Shown here one piece after another: positions 45,863-57,387 of a stretch of 64,000 nt of DNA. How positions within the stretch are numbered: the first letter of the stretch is position 1; each line of letters opens with the position of its first letter. A program made the translations under genes and the position numbers. Under the pieces are notes generated by a model, which had not been told where the DNA came from, did no database searches, and worked only from the letters and a program-made list of their open reading frames with translations. The stretch spans positions 12,871,986-12,935,985 of the forward strand of contig OY294046.1 in the NCBI GenBank assembly GCA_958510825.1, written 5' to 3'. The DNA is from Brachypterus glaber (taxonomy: Eukaryota > Arthropoda > Insecta > Coleoptera > Kateretidae).

Positions 45863-45931
45863 TACTCCCCGCTTTGAACGACTGAGAAGTCTTCAACAAA
45901 CTAATAAATCTAAACTTAAAATTATAACTGT

Positions 45932-47776
45932 TCATTGTCTATAATTGGTAACACATATTTTGGATATTGGTCTATCCAAAACTTCAGTTTTAGTTTTAAC
46001 ACAAACAACTCGGATCACATTGTCTTTTCCATGATAGCATTTAAGTACACGACCTAACATCCATTGTAGAGGGTGAAGTTGATCATCTTTGATGACCACC
46101 AACGAATTTTCCTTTATTTTGTTTGGGTTTTCTGTCTGCCACTTGTTTCTTTGTTGAAGAGTATTTAAATAATCAGAGGACCACCTCTTCCAAAAGTTTT
46201 GAGTAATTTGATTTAACAGTTTGTATCTTGTTAAACGATTTGATGGTATGTCTGTAACGTTGGGGTGTGGTATTGTGTTTAATGCGTCACCGATTAAGAA
46301 ATGACCTGGTGTCAGTGGCGTCATGTCCGTAGGATCTGAGGATAAGGGGAAAAGGGGTCTCGAATTTAAACAAGCCTCTATTTGTGTTAAAATTGTACCT
46401 AACTCTTCATATGTGAGGGGTACATTTCCTGCTACGCGTCTTAAGTGTAATTTGGCCGATTTAACGGCAGATTCCCATATACCGCCAAAGTGCGGGGCCT
46501 TTGGTGGTATAAAATGCCACTTTATAGAAGCATCCGACATAAATTCATAAATTTTTGATTGAGTTTTTTGATTCGCAAACCATTCAGACAATTCCCTTAA
46601 TTCGTTAGAAGCACCAACGTAATTTGTGGCGTTATCTGAATAGATTTCACTACAGATTCCTCTGCGTGATATAAATCTTTTTAGGCTATTTAAAAATGCA
46701 ACTGTGCTCAAATCGCTCACAATTTCAAGGTGTACGGCCCATGTAACCAAACAAATAAAAATACAAAGATACGCTTTACCTGTTTTATTTCTAAATATTT
46801 TATATGTAAATGGTCCGGCAAAATCCGTACCGGTTTTTAAAAATGGACGTCCGGGTTTTACCCTAACGTCAGGTAAGTTTGCCATAATATTTTCTAAAAC
46901 AAACGGTTTTGCTCTATAACAAACTATACATCTGCGCAAAACTTGCTTAACTGCATTTTTACCAGATATAATCCAGTACTTAGTCCTTAGATGAGTCAAA
47001 AGCAACTGTGTGCCTGCGTGTAGGTTTTTATAATGCTCATGTCTGATAATTATTGTAGTTAAATGATTTGAATTTGGTAATATTAAAGGATGTTTTTGAC
47101 CAAATGTTATTTCTGAATTTTCGAGTCTACCTCCTACCCTAAGCAAACCTTGTCCATCAAGAAAAGGATTCAACATAATAAGACGGCTGTTCTTCTTAAT
47201 AGGCTTTTTCAGTTCTAGTAAACGTATCTCTTGTGAAAAATGTTTGAATTGTGTTTGTTTGATAAGAATATTTAGACTTCTTTCCAACTCTTCTGCTGTC
47301 AAAAATTGACTATGCTTTATATTTAAGTTTTGTGTTTTTTCTTTGAATCGAATACAATAGGCTACTATTCTGGTTAATTTTCTTAATGATGAATATCTTT
47401 CAATCCAATCAGTTTCTATAGTATTTAAAAATGTTGTTTTTACTTTTCTTGTTTCTGGTATATCTTCCATTCTATTTATTTCTTCTGTGTTACATGAACA
47501 TTCTGATTCATTCTTTGATAACCATGAAGATCCTAACCACCACATTTTACAATTATATAAGGCTACAGGTTCTGAACCTCGAGATATGTCTGCTGGATTT
47601 GATTCTGTTCGAATATGTCTCCATTCTGTGTTCCTTGTTAAATTCTGGATTTCACTGACCCTATTGGCCACGAATGTTTTCCACTGATTTGGCTGTCCAT
47701 TGATCCAAGCAAGCGTAATTTTAGAGTCGCACCATAAATATATTTTTTCAAATTTTAATGACGATGCCTTGACAAC
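45932..47776 (-). pseudogene. BEL/Pao pol: RNase H remnant, integrase and C-terminal domain
   Basis: The open minus frame runs down from the in-frame stop at 47777-47779. The first part (LWCDSKITLAWING) fits RNase H. Then comes an HHCC zinc-binding region (HEHYKNLHAGTQ, then C..C in RRCIVCYR). The integrase core follows with DFAGPF, YSDNATNYVGA and the HFGGIWESAVK glutamate, so the D, D, E triad is present. The end (ENSLVVIKDDQLHPLQW..GRV) is the usual BEL C-terminal domain. The block is intact by itself, but separated from RT by one TAG. Confidence 0.9.
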
Positions 47777-49075
47777 CTATTGATATAATCTTGCTAATAA
47801 AAGCGCTCCTGATAATTCTAATCTCAGTAAAGAGATTTGTTGCAAGGGTGCTACCTTTCCCTTAGCACAAAGTAACCTTGTTTCGAATGTACTATCCTCT
47901 GTTTCAGTTCTTGAGTATATACACGATCCATAGCTCTTTTCCGATGCATCACTGAATCCGTGTAGCTGAACTGTATATTTCGAGTTGATTATTGCTTGTC
48001 TTGGTATTTTTATATTACTTATTGATTTTAATTGTGCTTGATATTTTCTCCATTTGCTATAAAGTTCTTGAGGTAATGCTTCGTCCCATCCAAGTTTAAG
48101 TGCCCATAATTCTTGTATTAAAATTTTTATGTTTATGATTACTGGTCCAATGATTCCTAGCGGGTCAAATATTTTTGATATTTCTGATAATACTGTCCTT
48201 TTTGTCACCTTTAATGTCAAATCCATGTTTAATCCATATTGCAATTCGTCATTTTCTGCATTCCATTGTATTCCTAATGTCTTAATCGTATTTTTCGCAT
48301 CTAGATTTAATAATTTTATGTCATTTTTATCATTGTTTTCCAAAAATTTTGTTTCATTTGATATCCACTTCATCAAAATAAATCCGCCTTTCTTTAAAAT
48401 TGTAGTTAATTCTTCTTTTAATTTAATTGCCTCTTCTAATGTATCTGTTCCTGAAATCAAGTCATCCATGTAAAAGTCTCGTTCAATTATCATGCTTGCC
48501 GTATTTGATTCTTTGTTGCTTTCTATTGCTAATTGTTTTAAACATCTGACAGCAATAAATGGAGCTGCTGCTGTTCCAAATGTCACTCTCACCATTTTAT
48601 ATGTTTTAAGTTCTTCATTAGGGTTATCTCGCCAAATTATACTTTGTAAATCACTATCAGTTGCTGTAACACGTATTTGTCTATACATTTTTTCTATATC
48701 AGACATTAAAACTATATTATGATATCTAAATTTTATTAATAATGAAAAAATATCCTGTTGAATTGTTGGTCCAATCATCATTATGTCATTCAACGGTTTT
48801 CCCGACGTTGTTTGACAGCTTGCGTCAAAAACCAGGCGAACCTTGGTTGTTAAACTGTTTTCTTTTATTACTGCATGATATGGCATAAAATATCTTTTTA
48901 TTTTGCTATCATTATTGTGTAATACCATGTGATTCATATTTAAATATTCATTAATTGCTTCTTTATACTTCATTTTCAAATCGGGATTTTTTTCTAACCT
49001 TCTTTCTAATGAATAAAATCTTTGTATTGCTACCTCCTTGGATTCTCCTAACGCTTGATTTGGATCTTCCTTCAA
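47777..49075 (-). pseudogene. BEL/Pao pol: reverse transcriptase
   Basis: It encodes the BEL-type RT: KVRLVFDAS, LMSDIEKMYRQIRV, TFGTAAAPFIAVRCL, the catalytic ERDFYMDDLISG box, and KWISNETKFL. The frame ends LLARLYQ then TAG at 47777-47779; the next codons continue the protein in the same frame, so a single nonsense change splits RT from RNase H/IN. The protease/gag block upstream is in another frame, which means a frameshift near 49080. Product if active: copies the element RNA to DNA. Confidence 0.9.
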
Positions 49076-49086
49076 TGGTAATCTTA

Positions 49087-49770
49087 CTATAAACCTTCCT
49101 TCTTCATCTCTTTGAAAATGTTCTTCAAAATGTTCTTCACATAAATGTTCTTCTTCTGTATATTTATTCTTATTCGTTCTTCTATCTCCCAGAATTTTGT
49201 TAAACGCTCATTTAAATCCATATATGTTAAATTACAAACGGTTGAAGGTTTTTTATTTTCTGCCCTAACACTGCCTGTGACTACCCATCCCAGCTTAGTC
49301 TTCTGTAATAAAGGTTGATTTTTTGTTAACTTTATTTGACCAACACAAAGTAACTCCCAAAAGGTACTGCTACCCAATAGTACGTCTATTTTACCTGATG
49401 TATGGAAACTAGTGTCTGCTAATTGAATGTGATTTGGAATAATAAAAGATTTAGTATTTACATTATTTAATGGGATATTATGCGTTATTTGTGGTACCAC
49501 TAAAAACTCTAATAATTCTGTTGAATAACTGTTATATTTTAATTGTATTTTAGTAACTACTGAATGTTCTATGTAACTAACATTTTTTAATGGGATATTA
49601 TGCGTTATTTGTGGTACCACTAAAAACTCTAATAATTCTGTTGAATAACTGTTATATTTTGATTGTATTTTAGTAACTACTGAATGTTCTTCTAACTAAC
49701 ATTTTTGTTTATACCTGCTACTGGAATTTCTACATTATTTTTACATAACTTTAACTTATTTGCTAAGTTA
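49087..49770 (-). pseudogene. BEL/Pao protease region
   Basis: It carries IDVLLGSSTFWELLCVGQIKL and LQKTKLGWVVTGSV, words typical of the aspartic-protease-like region of BEL elements. It contains a 120-bp in-frame tandem duplication (see 49466-49705). Its frame is that of gag, not of the RT block. Confidence 0.75.
49466..49705 (-). repeat. 120-bp in-frame tandem duplication within BEL protease region
   Basis: The landmark TTTAATGGGATATTATGCG recurs exactly 120 bp apart (49466 and 49586) and the following ~100 bp are almost identical. It duplicates 40 codons including VVPQITHNIPL. Probably a replication slip, or a feature of this element copy. Confidence 0.85.
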
Positions 49771-49773
49771 TTA

Positions 49774-51357
49774 CTAATAAAATAGCTCATTGAAAAAGTC
49801 TAATAACACTCTTGTTTCATGCTGATTTCCTTCTTGATCGATGATATACACTAAGGCTGTTGATAACAAAACTTCTGTTGTTGTTGCTAGGCTTACTTGG
49901 TTTAACGATACTGTGTTGCTTGAATGTTTTTTATTGCTGTCTGAAACTCTTGATACTTGATTATTTGCTTCGAATGTATGATTTTGTTGGTACGTATACT
50001 GATTTGGTGTGTTTGAAGGATGATTCTGAGAATGGCTTGTTGTATTTAAAGGTTGATTCTGATGCTGATTTGTGTTCGATGCAGCATTTTGATACTGATT
50101 TGCTGTGTTCGATGAGTGATTTTGGTGATAATTTGTGTTCGATGAATGATTTGGATACTGTTTTGTTGTGTTTGATGAGTTATTTTGATGATAATTTGTG
50201 TTCGATGAATGATTTTGAAAATGATTTGTTTTGTTCGATGAGTGATTTTGATTATTTAAGGCACTATTTTGAGAATAACAAAGAAAAAAATTGTGTCGTT
50301 TACCACAATATTTGCAATTGCTACCTGACATACAATTTTCAATAATATGATTGCTTCGAAAGCAATTTAAACATAATTTTAGTCTCTTGATTTCATTTAT
50401 TCTGTTATTTATAGTCATATTTTTGAATTAAATACAATTATACAATGAATGTTCACCTTGACAGATAACACATGTTATTACCTGACCTGAAAAATGTGAT
50501 AAAGAGGGTTTGGTATTATATCTATGCGTATTTGGTGCGTTTAATGCTTTATTATCATGTTCCGCAGTTATTGTTTCTAAAATCTGGCATTTATTTTTCA
50601 AAAAATTAGTGAAATCTTCGAATTTAGGTTTTTCTATTTTCAACGCGTACGCTTTCCATTCTTTTTTAGTTAAAGTGTTTCATTCATCTACAGGCTCCTT
50701 AAGATTTTTTAAAGCTCTCATATGTTTTACCAAATTATCAATTAATTGTCTGAGCCCTGTACATGATTCTTTACTCAAATTTTGTTGTTCCACAATTGCT
50801 TTAATATGACTATTTATCATAAGATTTTTGTTTTGATATCTTTCTTTCAAAAGATTAAATGCTAATTCATAATTAATTGCAGTTATTTCTAATTGTTCAA
50901 TTACTTTTGACGCATCCCCGGTAAGTACTGATTTTAAATAATGAAATTTTTGTATTGGCGTTAGTGAGTTATTGCAGTGTATGATACCATTGAAAGTTTC
51001 AAAAAATTCATGCTATTCGTGATATTGTTCGCTAAATTTAGGCAAGTTTATTGACGGTACCTTTATATTTTCAATGTTTGGTTGTGTTTTTTCTGTGTGT
51101 GATTTTTGATTTAAAATATTTACTGATTTACCTATAGATTTATAATAATCATCTTCAAATTGTGTTATTTCAACTTCATAATCGTGGTCATTATCGATTT
51201 CTTCAATTTTACTTTGAATTTCATCAAATTGCGCCCACAGAGACTTTCCGTTCTCGGTGCGGAGGCCTAATTGGTGTATGTCATCATTATTCATGTCAAA
51301 TGCATCTACAAATTTTTGATTAACTATATTCAATAAAATGTTATACGTATAAACCAT
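49774..51357 (-). pseudogene. BEL/Pao gag region with in-frame stops
   Basis: One minus frame from 51357 downwards, interrupted by stops at about 51013, just upstream of 50643, 50428 and 49774. The N-terminal part has coiled-coil-like acidic text and INLPKFSEQYHEFF, the capsid part (DUF1759 type) spans about 51010-50650, and a zinc-knuckle pair follows (CVICQGEH; CLNCFRSNH, C..GSNCKYCGKRHNF). A low-complexity NHSSNT repeat region lies at about 50230-49990. The stops make it non-functional. Confidence 0.8.
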
Positions 51358-51409
51358 TAACTAACTCAAAATAATTAACAATTAGAGACTGCTTGCCGGT
51401 TGAATTTGG

Positions 51410-51700
51410 TTAAAAGGAAAAATTAAGGAACGGACTTACTGCGTATTCCCTGGATGCTGCACTTCTATGATCGGTACCTTCTGGAACCACTTCTTTTTGA
51501 TATGATCGGTATAAACTCACTACTTGTTGATATGATCGGTATAAAACCACTACTTGTTGATAATATGATCGGTATAAAACCACTTCTTGTTGATTACACA
51601 ATGTTTTCGTCGAGATTTTCGTTTTAACCTCAAAAATGTTTGTTTGTTTTTTGGATTTTCTCCATAAATTCACTGTTTTAAGCTCCGTTTCGAAGGACCA
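51410..51700 (-). other. BEL leader with tRNA primer-binding site and short repeats
   Basis: Directly inside the 5' LTR, the minus strand reads TGGTCCTTCGAAACGGAGC. It matches a tRNA 3' end of the type ..TTCGAAGGACCA and is therefore the primer-binding site (plus-strand about 51682-51700). Further in, the phrase TTGATATGATCGGTATAAA repeats about three times (51480-51580). Confidence 0.7.
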
Positions 51701-51935
51701 TGGGAAGAGTCAGATTAAATAAATAAACTGAACCAATGTTCAATGCTCGAAAACATTTATTTTTATTAAAATTTACAAAAAATGCTTTCTCTTCGAAACT
51801 TGCATATTGCATCATCTTGGTCGATGCTTACGTCTCTTCTCTCGCGCTTGCGCGCAGAACGCCACCACCGGCGCCAACATTTAAATTCAAACAAAATAAA
51901 ATTCTTATAAAATAAATACAAAACTGACTTATCCA
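51701..51935 (-). repeat. BEL/Pao retrotransposon LTR (5' LTR)
   Basis: 235 bp, TGGGAAGAGTCAG to GACTTATCCA, followed by target duplication GGATG (51936-51940), which equals 45621-45625. A CTTGCGCGCAGAACGCC and CGGCGCCAACA section is shared with the other LTR. Confidence 0.92.
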
Positions 51936-52421
51936 GGATGTGTGAAACTATTAGCTACAATAGTAACATCAATGCTTATGGACAGATGTGGTCGTCGGAT
52001 ACTTTTACTTATATCTGGTGCAGGCTGTTTTATATCTCTGTTTCTCTTGGGCTTATATTTCTATTTAAAATCTCTTTCCTGGAATTTAGACACATTTTTC
52101 TGGTTACCAGTAGCCTGTTTAATCGTTTACATTGTTACCTTTAATATGGGGCTGGGGTGCGTCCCATGGGCAATGCAGGGTGAATTATATCCCAACCATG
52201 TTAAATCTTTATGTGCTACAATTGCAGCATGTTTTATTTTAATATCATCATTTTTATTATCTGCCTTATTTCCAATTGTATCTGCTCAATTTGGAATGGC
52301 TAATGTCATATGGACTTTTTCCGCAGCGTGTGGATTTTCGATGATTTTTGTTTATTATTTTGTTCCAGAAACTAAAGGCAACACTTTACCAGAAATACAA
52401 ATTTTATTAGAAAATATTTAA
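51936..52421 (+). pseudogene. Sugar transporter 3' duplicate, piece 2
   Basis: It continues the duplicate after the retrotransposon: GGATG then TGTGAAACT restores GCVKLLATIV. It encodes DRCGRRILLL (DRWGRR in the intact gene), GCVPWAMQGELYP and PETKGNT (PETKGKT in the gene), then a stop. The duplicate changes motif residues W to C and K to N. It has no promoter or 5' coding of its own, so it is a partial pseudogene. The matching 3' flank continues to 52822. Confidence 0.9.
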
Positions 52422-52966
52422 AAAAAAAAATAATGTTAATGAAAAATAAACAATAATGTAACTGGAAATATAAGTATTTTGTTTAATTTCTTTAATTCTA
52501 TTTATAAAATTATTTTGCATCCTATCCCCTACATAATTTATCTCTTACACGCAGATAATGTAATTGTAATTTAATTACTAAATATTATTATTTATTTAAT
52601 TTAAATCGCCACATTTAGTAGGACTGTACTTGTGATAATAAATACTACAATGTTAGTGTTGTATACAATATCTTGTCATAGTACACAACGTGCTGACCTA
52701 TTTGGAACCCCAAGCAACGTTTGTTTATTAATACCAGCATGTAGTAGTAAAAATCTCTGTAACATTTGATAAAGTAGGTAGGTACTTCAAAGTTATAGTA
52801 AGGTAAACTTTAAGTTGTGTTATTGATCTAGTTTAAATTATGTTACACTATTCAAAAAAATAAAAATTGGTAAATATATACCAAAAAGGAGGGTATCGTA
52901 TTTTTTTTAATTAATTATTTTAGTTACGAATTTTGACATATCGTCCATGATACTGCAATTCATTTG
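52422..52966. other. Duplicated 3' flank and short unique stretch
   Basis: To 52822 it repeats 45127-45524 with scattered substitutions. After TTGTGTTA the sequences part, marking the right end of the duplication. No gene. Confidence 0.7.
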
Positions 52967-53219
52967 CAACGAACTAATAACTCTTCTCTCTAGAATAGGC
53001 ATTTCATTTGTAAAAACTGAAAAAAACGTAGCCAACATATACATTTGTCTGTCTTACTCGCACAGCTTTGTCTAACAGAGACAACAATAACAGTTACTGG
53101 TAATTGTTATTGTTCAGACCTGAATATATCTACTATTTGTTTACAAACAAACCGAGATGTTGGCGATACTTTATATTAACGGTATGCGTATTCTAGAGAG
53201 AAGAGTTGTTAGTTCGTTG
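52967..53219. mobile_element. 253-bp MITE-like inverted repeat
   Basis: The ends are CAACGAACTAATAACTCTTC and GAAGAGTTGTTAGTTCGTTG, followed inward by TCTCTAGAATA and TATTCTAGAGA. Inside, GTAGCCAACATATAC on one side and GAGATGTTGGCGATAC on the other pair loosely. No clear target duplication. Confidence 0.65.
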
Positions 53220-53834
53220 GTCATGTGTCATTGTAATTCAATAAACATGACATATTTTTTCATTTCTGTCAAATGACGATAAGCGGTATAATCGTACCAT
53301 TATAGTAACCTAAAGACTGTGACCCCAGACTAGTAATTTAATGTGGCTTTCAACGTGTGAAATACGCTGTGGTGTTAAATAAATAAATTTAATTAATATT
53401 GTACAGTGTTTTTATTATACATTTCAAATGTTATGTTGATGTTTAGATAAACAAAAAAGGTCACTTTTTTAAGATAAGATAGAGGCATTTAGCACGTTAG
53501 CATTGTTGTCACGTTTATGATAACACACAAATGGTTAACGAGTAATTATTTTGATTAAAATTAACAAATATACTTAGTAAACAGTTTTTCATCACTTCTT
53601 TTCATCATTTGTGTGCAATTTTTAAAACAAAAAGGTATTATTCTCATTTAGTCCAAAACTCACATTTAAAACGATATCCTTCTTTGTTTATTAATACACT
53701 GCAAAAAGAAAATCTACTTTTAACATGCAATAAAACAAAGTCCTTATTTTAAGAAGGACACTGTCTTAGGCCCCTAGGTATATTAAAATTTTATATAAAT
53801 GCTAAAGATATGGCTCTAATTTTTACACGAAATA
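53220..53834. other. AT-rich intergenic DNA
   Basis: No gene or clear repeat seen. Confidence 0.4.
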
Positions 53835-54379
53835 CAGGGTGTCCCAGTTAAGACCGATCAATGGTTTTTTGGCCGATCAAAGTTTTCTACTGGCTTTTAT
53901 TTCTGAGATACAATTTTTTTAAATGTTGTTTTAAATAATCATTTTAAAAAATGATCATATTAAACTATTCTTTAATGTATTTACATTTGCTAAACAAATC
54001 ATATTATTATTAAATTATTTTTTAACTATTTTTTTTTTAAACTATGAATATTTTTAATGAAATTATTTTATCAAGAACTCCATGAATTTCACTTATTTTG
54101 ATTGCAATTAAGGGTTTAACGAATTGAATATCAAAATTATAAATATCTGGATAAAAGTCATATAAATTGTCAAACTTTAATAAACTTTAAATTGGGTAAA
54201 ATGCATTTAAGATTTAAACATTAAACAATGATAATGAGGATAAGATAAGATTCTTTATTAACCACATTATGCAAGAATACATTTTTGGCAAGTCAAACAA
54301 AAAAATAATAAATATACATTAAAACATTAAACATATATATCACAGTTTTTATAAATCCAAAATTTAAATAAGCCTCCAT

Positions 54380-56269
54380 TCACTGAACAAGGGAAAATTG
54401 CCCATTAAAATTTAATAGAGAAAGTTTAGTTGTATACTCATGAACAGAGTAGAAACAGTAACCTAATAAAAAACTTTTAACTCTAGATTTAAACTTGTCA
54501 TATTCAAGTATTTTTAAGCTATAAGGAAGAACATTATAGAGCTTCAAGTTGAGACAATTTCTTGACACCTTCGAGAGTCTATATTTTGGCTGCCTGAGTG
54601 CCATCTTATTCCTCGTATTATGATGATGTATGTCAGCACCATGTGTAAAATTATTTTTATTTTTGTGAATTTCAAGCAGTGTGTGGTAGATATACAAAGT
54701 GGGTAGTGGCATTATTCCCAAACGCATGAAAAGAGGCTGACAATGGTCTCTGTAGCCCACATCAGCCAGCAACCTTATGGCTCTTTTTTGTAGCCTAAAA
54801 GCTTGTATTGCATGGCTTGAGTTTCCCCAGACCAAAGTTGCATAGCTAATATGAGAATGAAAAAGAGAAAAATAGCTGGACCTGAGTGTACTATATGATA
54901 TCGACCCCTTCATACGTCTGAGAACAAAAATTACCGTAGATAATTTTTTACATAGCTGCTCTATGTGAGGGGACCAACTTAAATTACTGTCAAGGACAAC
55001 ACCGAGGAGTTTGAGAGTGTCTCCATTGGCTGACATCCTTGAGGAGAAAACGAGCCTCTGATTTTTCTCAGCGTTCATTTTCAGATTATTTGAGGTAAAC
55101 CACCCTTCTGCTGTTTTTACGTTTTCATTACTGAGTTGAGATAAGTGATCAACATTTTTGTGAGTATCTATAATTGTTGTATCGTCAGCAAAACAGTAAC
55201 ATTTTTTCGGATGCATGAAATCAAAAAGGTCATTAATATATATAATGAAAAGTAGGGGCCCTAAGACAGACCCCTGAGGCACGCCATGTGCTACAATTTG
55301 ATAATCTGATATAGAATTATTTATATATACACACTGGTATCTGTTACTTAGATAAGATTTAAAGAGAGAAAGGGGCCGACCTCTAACTCCACAGAAACTC
55401 AGTTTATCCACAAGGATGTCATGAGAGACACAGTCAAAAGCCTTGCTAAGGTCGAGCAGCGTTATTCCAACGTGCTCTCCCTTATCAAGGCCTTCCAGTA
55501 TGTGGCTCAGAACTTTCAAGATGGCCCCCGTAGTTGAGCAGTTGCTACGGAAACCGTATTGACAATTGTGTAAAATTTTATTAAGGTCTAAAAATTTAAC
55601 TAAACGATTTTTAATAAGTGTCTCAAATACTTTACCAAAAAATGGGATAATCGAAATAGGCCGGTAGTTGTCAACCATGCTTTTGTCACCTTTTTTGAAT
55701 ATTGGAGTGATTTTTGAAATTTTGAATGGTTCAGGAAAGATACCTTCTGCAATGCATTTATTAAACAGATGTGAGAGTGGGCTTGAAATTGTGTTGGCGG
55801 AATCTTTTAAAATTCTTGTATTTATATCATAAATATCTGTGCTGCCCGAGTTTTTTAGGTTTTTTATAGTCTTTTTTACCTCATTTGAGGTTACAGGGGA
55901 CATAAAAAACGATTTAGGATTATGTTTTCTAGTTGAAGTGTCTTTGAGACTACTTACACTATTATGGTTGCTATTTGGTAATGACTTGATAATCTTCTCC
56001 GCAGCTGTAGCAAAAAAATTGTTAAAGCTATTGGGAGAGATTTCATTTCCGATTTTAGAGTTTTTTACCTTATTTCGCTCAAAGTTGATCAGCCGCCAGC
56101 AATCTCTTGACTTATTATTAGAATTTTGAATGTAATTATCATAGGATACCATTTTTGTATTTTTTACTGTAGAACTATAAAGAGATTTAAATTTATTATA
56201 AGCTGATATATCAATTTCATCTTTGGTTACTTCACTGATCAACTTTAAGCAAGACAAAGTATCTCTCAT
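54380..56269 (-). CDS. LINE reverse transcriptase, open for 629 codons
   Basis: The whole RT of a jockey/R1-like non-LTR element is open with no stop: ITPIFKKGDKSMVDNYRPISI, QYGFRSNCSTTGAIL, GITLLDLSKAFDCVSHDIL, HGVPQGSVLGPLLFIIYIND, catalytic CYCFADDTTIIDTH, LKLLGVVLDSNLSWSPHI and a tail with RLQKRAIRLLADVGYRDHC and NVLPYSLK. The listed ATG is just the first in the open frame; the true polyprotein began upstream with an endonuclease now lost. It would act as RT in target-primed insertion. Without endonuclease it cannot move itself. The 27.1-28.1 kb fragment is a relative. Confidence 0.88.
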   Translation of the reverse strand: MRDTLSCLKLISEVTKDEIDISAYNKFKSLYSSTVKNTKMVSYDNYIQNSNNKSRDCWRLINFERNKVKNSKIGNEISPNSFNNFFATAAEKIIKSLPNSNHNSVSSLKDTSTRKHNPKSFFMSPVTSNEVKKTIKNLKNSGSTDIYDINTRILKDSANTISSPLSHLFNKCIAEGIFPEPFKISKITPIFKKGDKSMVDNYRPISIIPFFGKVFETLIKNRLVKFLDLNKILHNCQYGFRSNCSTTGAILKVLSHILEGLDKGEHVGITLLDLSKAFDCVSHDILVDKLSFCGVRGRPLSLFKSYLSNRYQCVYINNSISDYQIVAHGVPQGSVLGPLLFIIYINDLFDFMHPKKCYCFADDTTIIDTHKNVDHLSQLSNENVKTAEGWFTSNNLKMNAEKNQRLVFSSRMSANGDTLKLLGVVLDSNLSWSPHIEQLCKKLSTVIFVLRRMKGSISYSTLRSSYFSLFHSHISYATLVWGNSSHAIQAFRLQKRAIRLLADVGYRDHCQPLFMRLGIMPLPTLYIYHTLLEIHKNKNNFTHGADIHHHNTRNKMALRQPKYRLSKVSRNCLNLKLYNVLPYSLKILEYDKFKSRVKSFLLGYCFYSVHEYTTKLSLLNFNGQFSLVQ

Positions 56270-56619
56270 TTTTTTTAACGAGTTATTGAACCAAGTAACA
56301 GGTGGTTTTAATGTGTTAAAACATTTTTTTAGTGGAAAATGCTTTTCAATTAATAATTTATATTTTCTTACCAGAAATTCAGATAGAAAGTCAACATTTG
56401 TATCAGTATTCTCAAAGACACTCGGCTAACGTTTAAGCAAGACAAAGTATCTCTCATTTTTTTTAACGAGTTATTGAACCAAGTAACAGGTGGTTCTAAT
56501 GTGTTAAAACATTTTTTTAGTGGAAAATGCTTTTCAATTAATAATTTATATTTTCTTACCAGAAATTCAGATAGAAAGTCAACATTTGTATCAGTATTCT
56601 CAAAGACACTCGGCTAACG
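56244..56619 (-). repeat. 188-bp tandem duplication at the LINE 5' edge
   Basis: TTTAAGCAAGACAAAGTATC starts at 56244 and again at 56432; both copies end ..CACTCGGCTAACGT. Nearly identical. It probably arose during insertion, as template jumping at the end of reverse transcription. Confidence 0.85.
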
Positions 56620-57053
56620 TATAAGTACCATAAGTAGTAACAAAAGAGGCTTAAATGAACTTTCTTCAGATTAAAGTGTAAAAAAATACAGTAGTTCCAT
56701 CTAGGAAATAGTTTGGGTACTTGAAACCCTTAATCACAGAAGCTAACAAATAAGTTATTGTGAATTTAACAAAATAATAAATGAGGATTATTCCAAATAA
56801 AATTATAAAAACATTATTTGATCAACGTAAAAAAATAAAAATATTTTTTTTTTACTTTTAGTATTTAAATTTTTTAAATGGCGTATAAAAATGGTGTCAA
56901 ATAAGCTATATCTCAAAAACAAACACTAGTAGAAAACTTTTGTTTATGCACAGTTATAGCTTGTTGGGTGTATACTGACTGACATAAATTTTATTCCTAT
57001 AGCTCTAATAATTACGCCAAAAAAAATTGATCTGTTTTAGCTGGGACACCCTG

Positions 57054-57387
57054 TATGTGAAGGGTATAAAAATAAAAAAAGTTTGAGATTTAATCCAGTT
57101 GCAGAGATTTTAACGGGGATTTTAAAGAAACTTTAAATATATTTGTCTGTCCGTTTGTCAACAAAAAATTTTTAGAAGGGTGTTTAAAAAAAACTAAAGA
57201 AAAAAAAATCCGCTGATAGGAATTTTACTGCAAAAACAGCTATTAGGGATATTTTTCATTTAGAACACAATGTAAGTTATCAGAATTGTTTTAAGGAAAA
57301 CAATATATTAACTTTTCCTTGTTTATTTTAGAACATATATGTTTTGTACTTAGGTAAATTTTCAAAAAAAAAACTAAATATTAATTA
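57054..57387. other. AT-rich DNA upstream of the channel gene
   Basis: No gene or repeat recognised. Confidence 0.4.

Larger units (their letters stand above)
54230..56620 (-). mobile_element. 5'-truncated LINE with a 188-bp duplication at its 5' end
   Basis: A minus-strand non-LTR retrotransposon. Its 3' end lies near GATAATGAGGATAAGATAAGATTC (about 54230) and its 5' end near 56620. The RT frame is open; the endonuclease and ORF1 are missing. It sits inside the foldback MITE at 53835. Confidence 0.8.
53835..57053. mobile_element. Foldback MITE (CAGGGTGTCCCAG family) interrupted by a LINE
   Basis: The left end is CAGGGTGTCCCAGTTAAGACC and the right end GCTGGGACACCCTG, with TA flanking (53833-53834, 57054-57055). 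The arms pair through AAAGTTTTCTACT and its inverse, and AATTAAGGGTTTAACG with AAACCCTTAATCAC. The LINE fills about 54230-56620. Confidence 0.8.

Noticed and set aside
51410..51673. 87-codon minus frame next to the BEL 5' LTR
   Set aside because: Out of frame with gag and made partly of the GATCGGTATAAA repeats of the leader.
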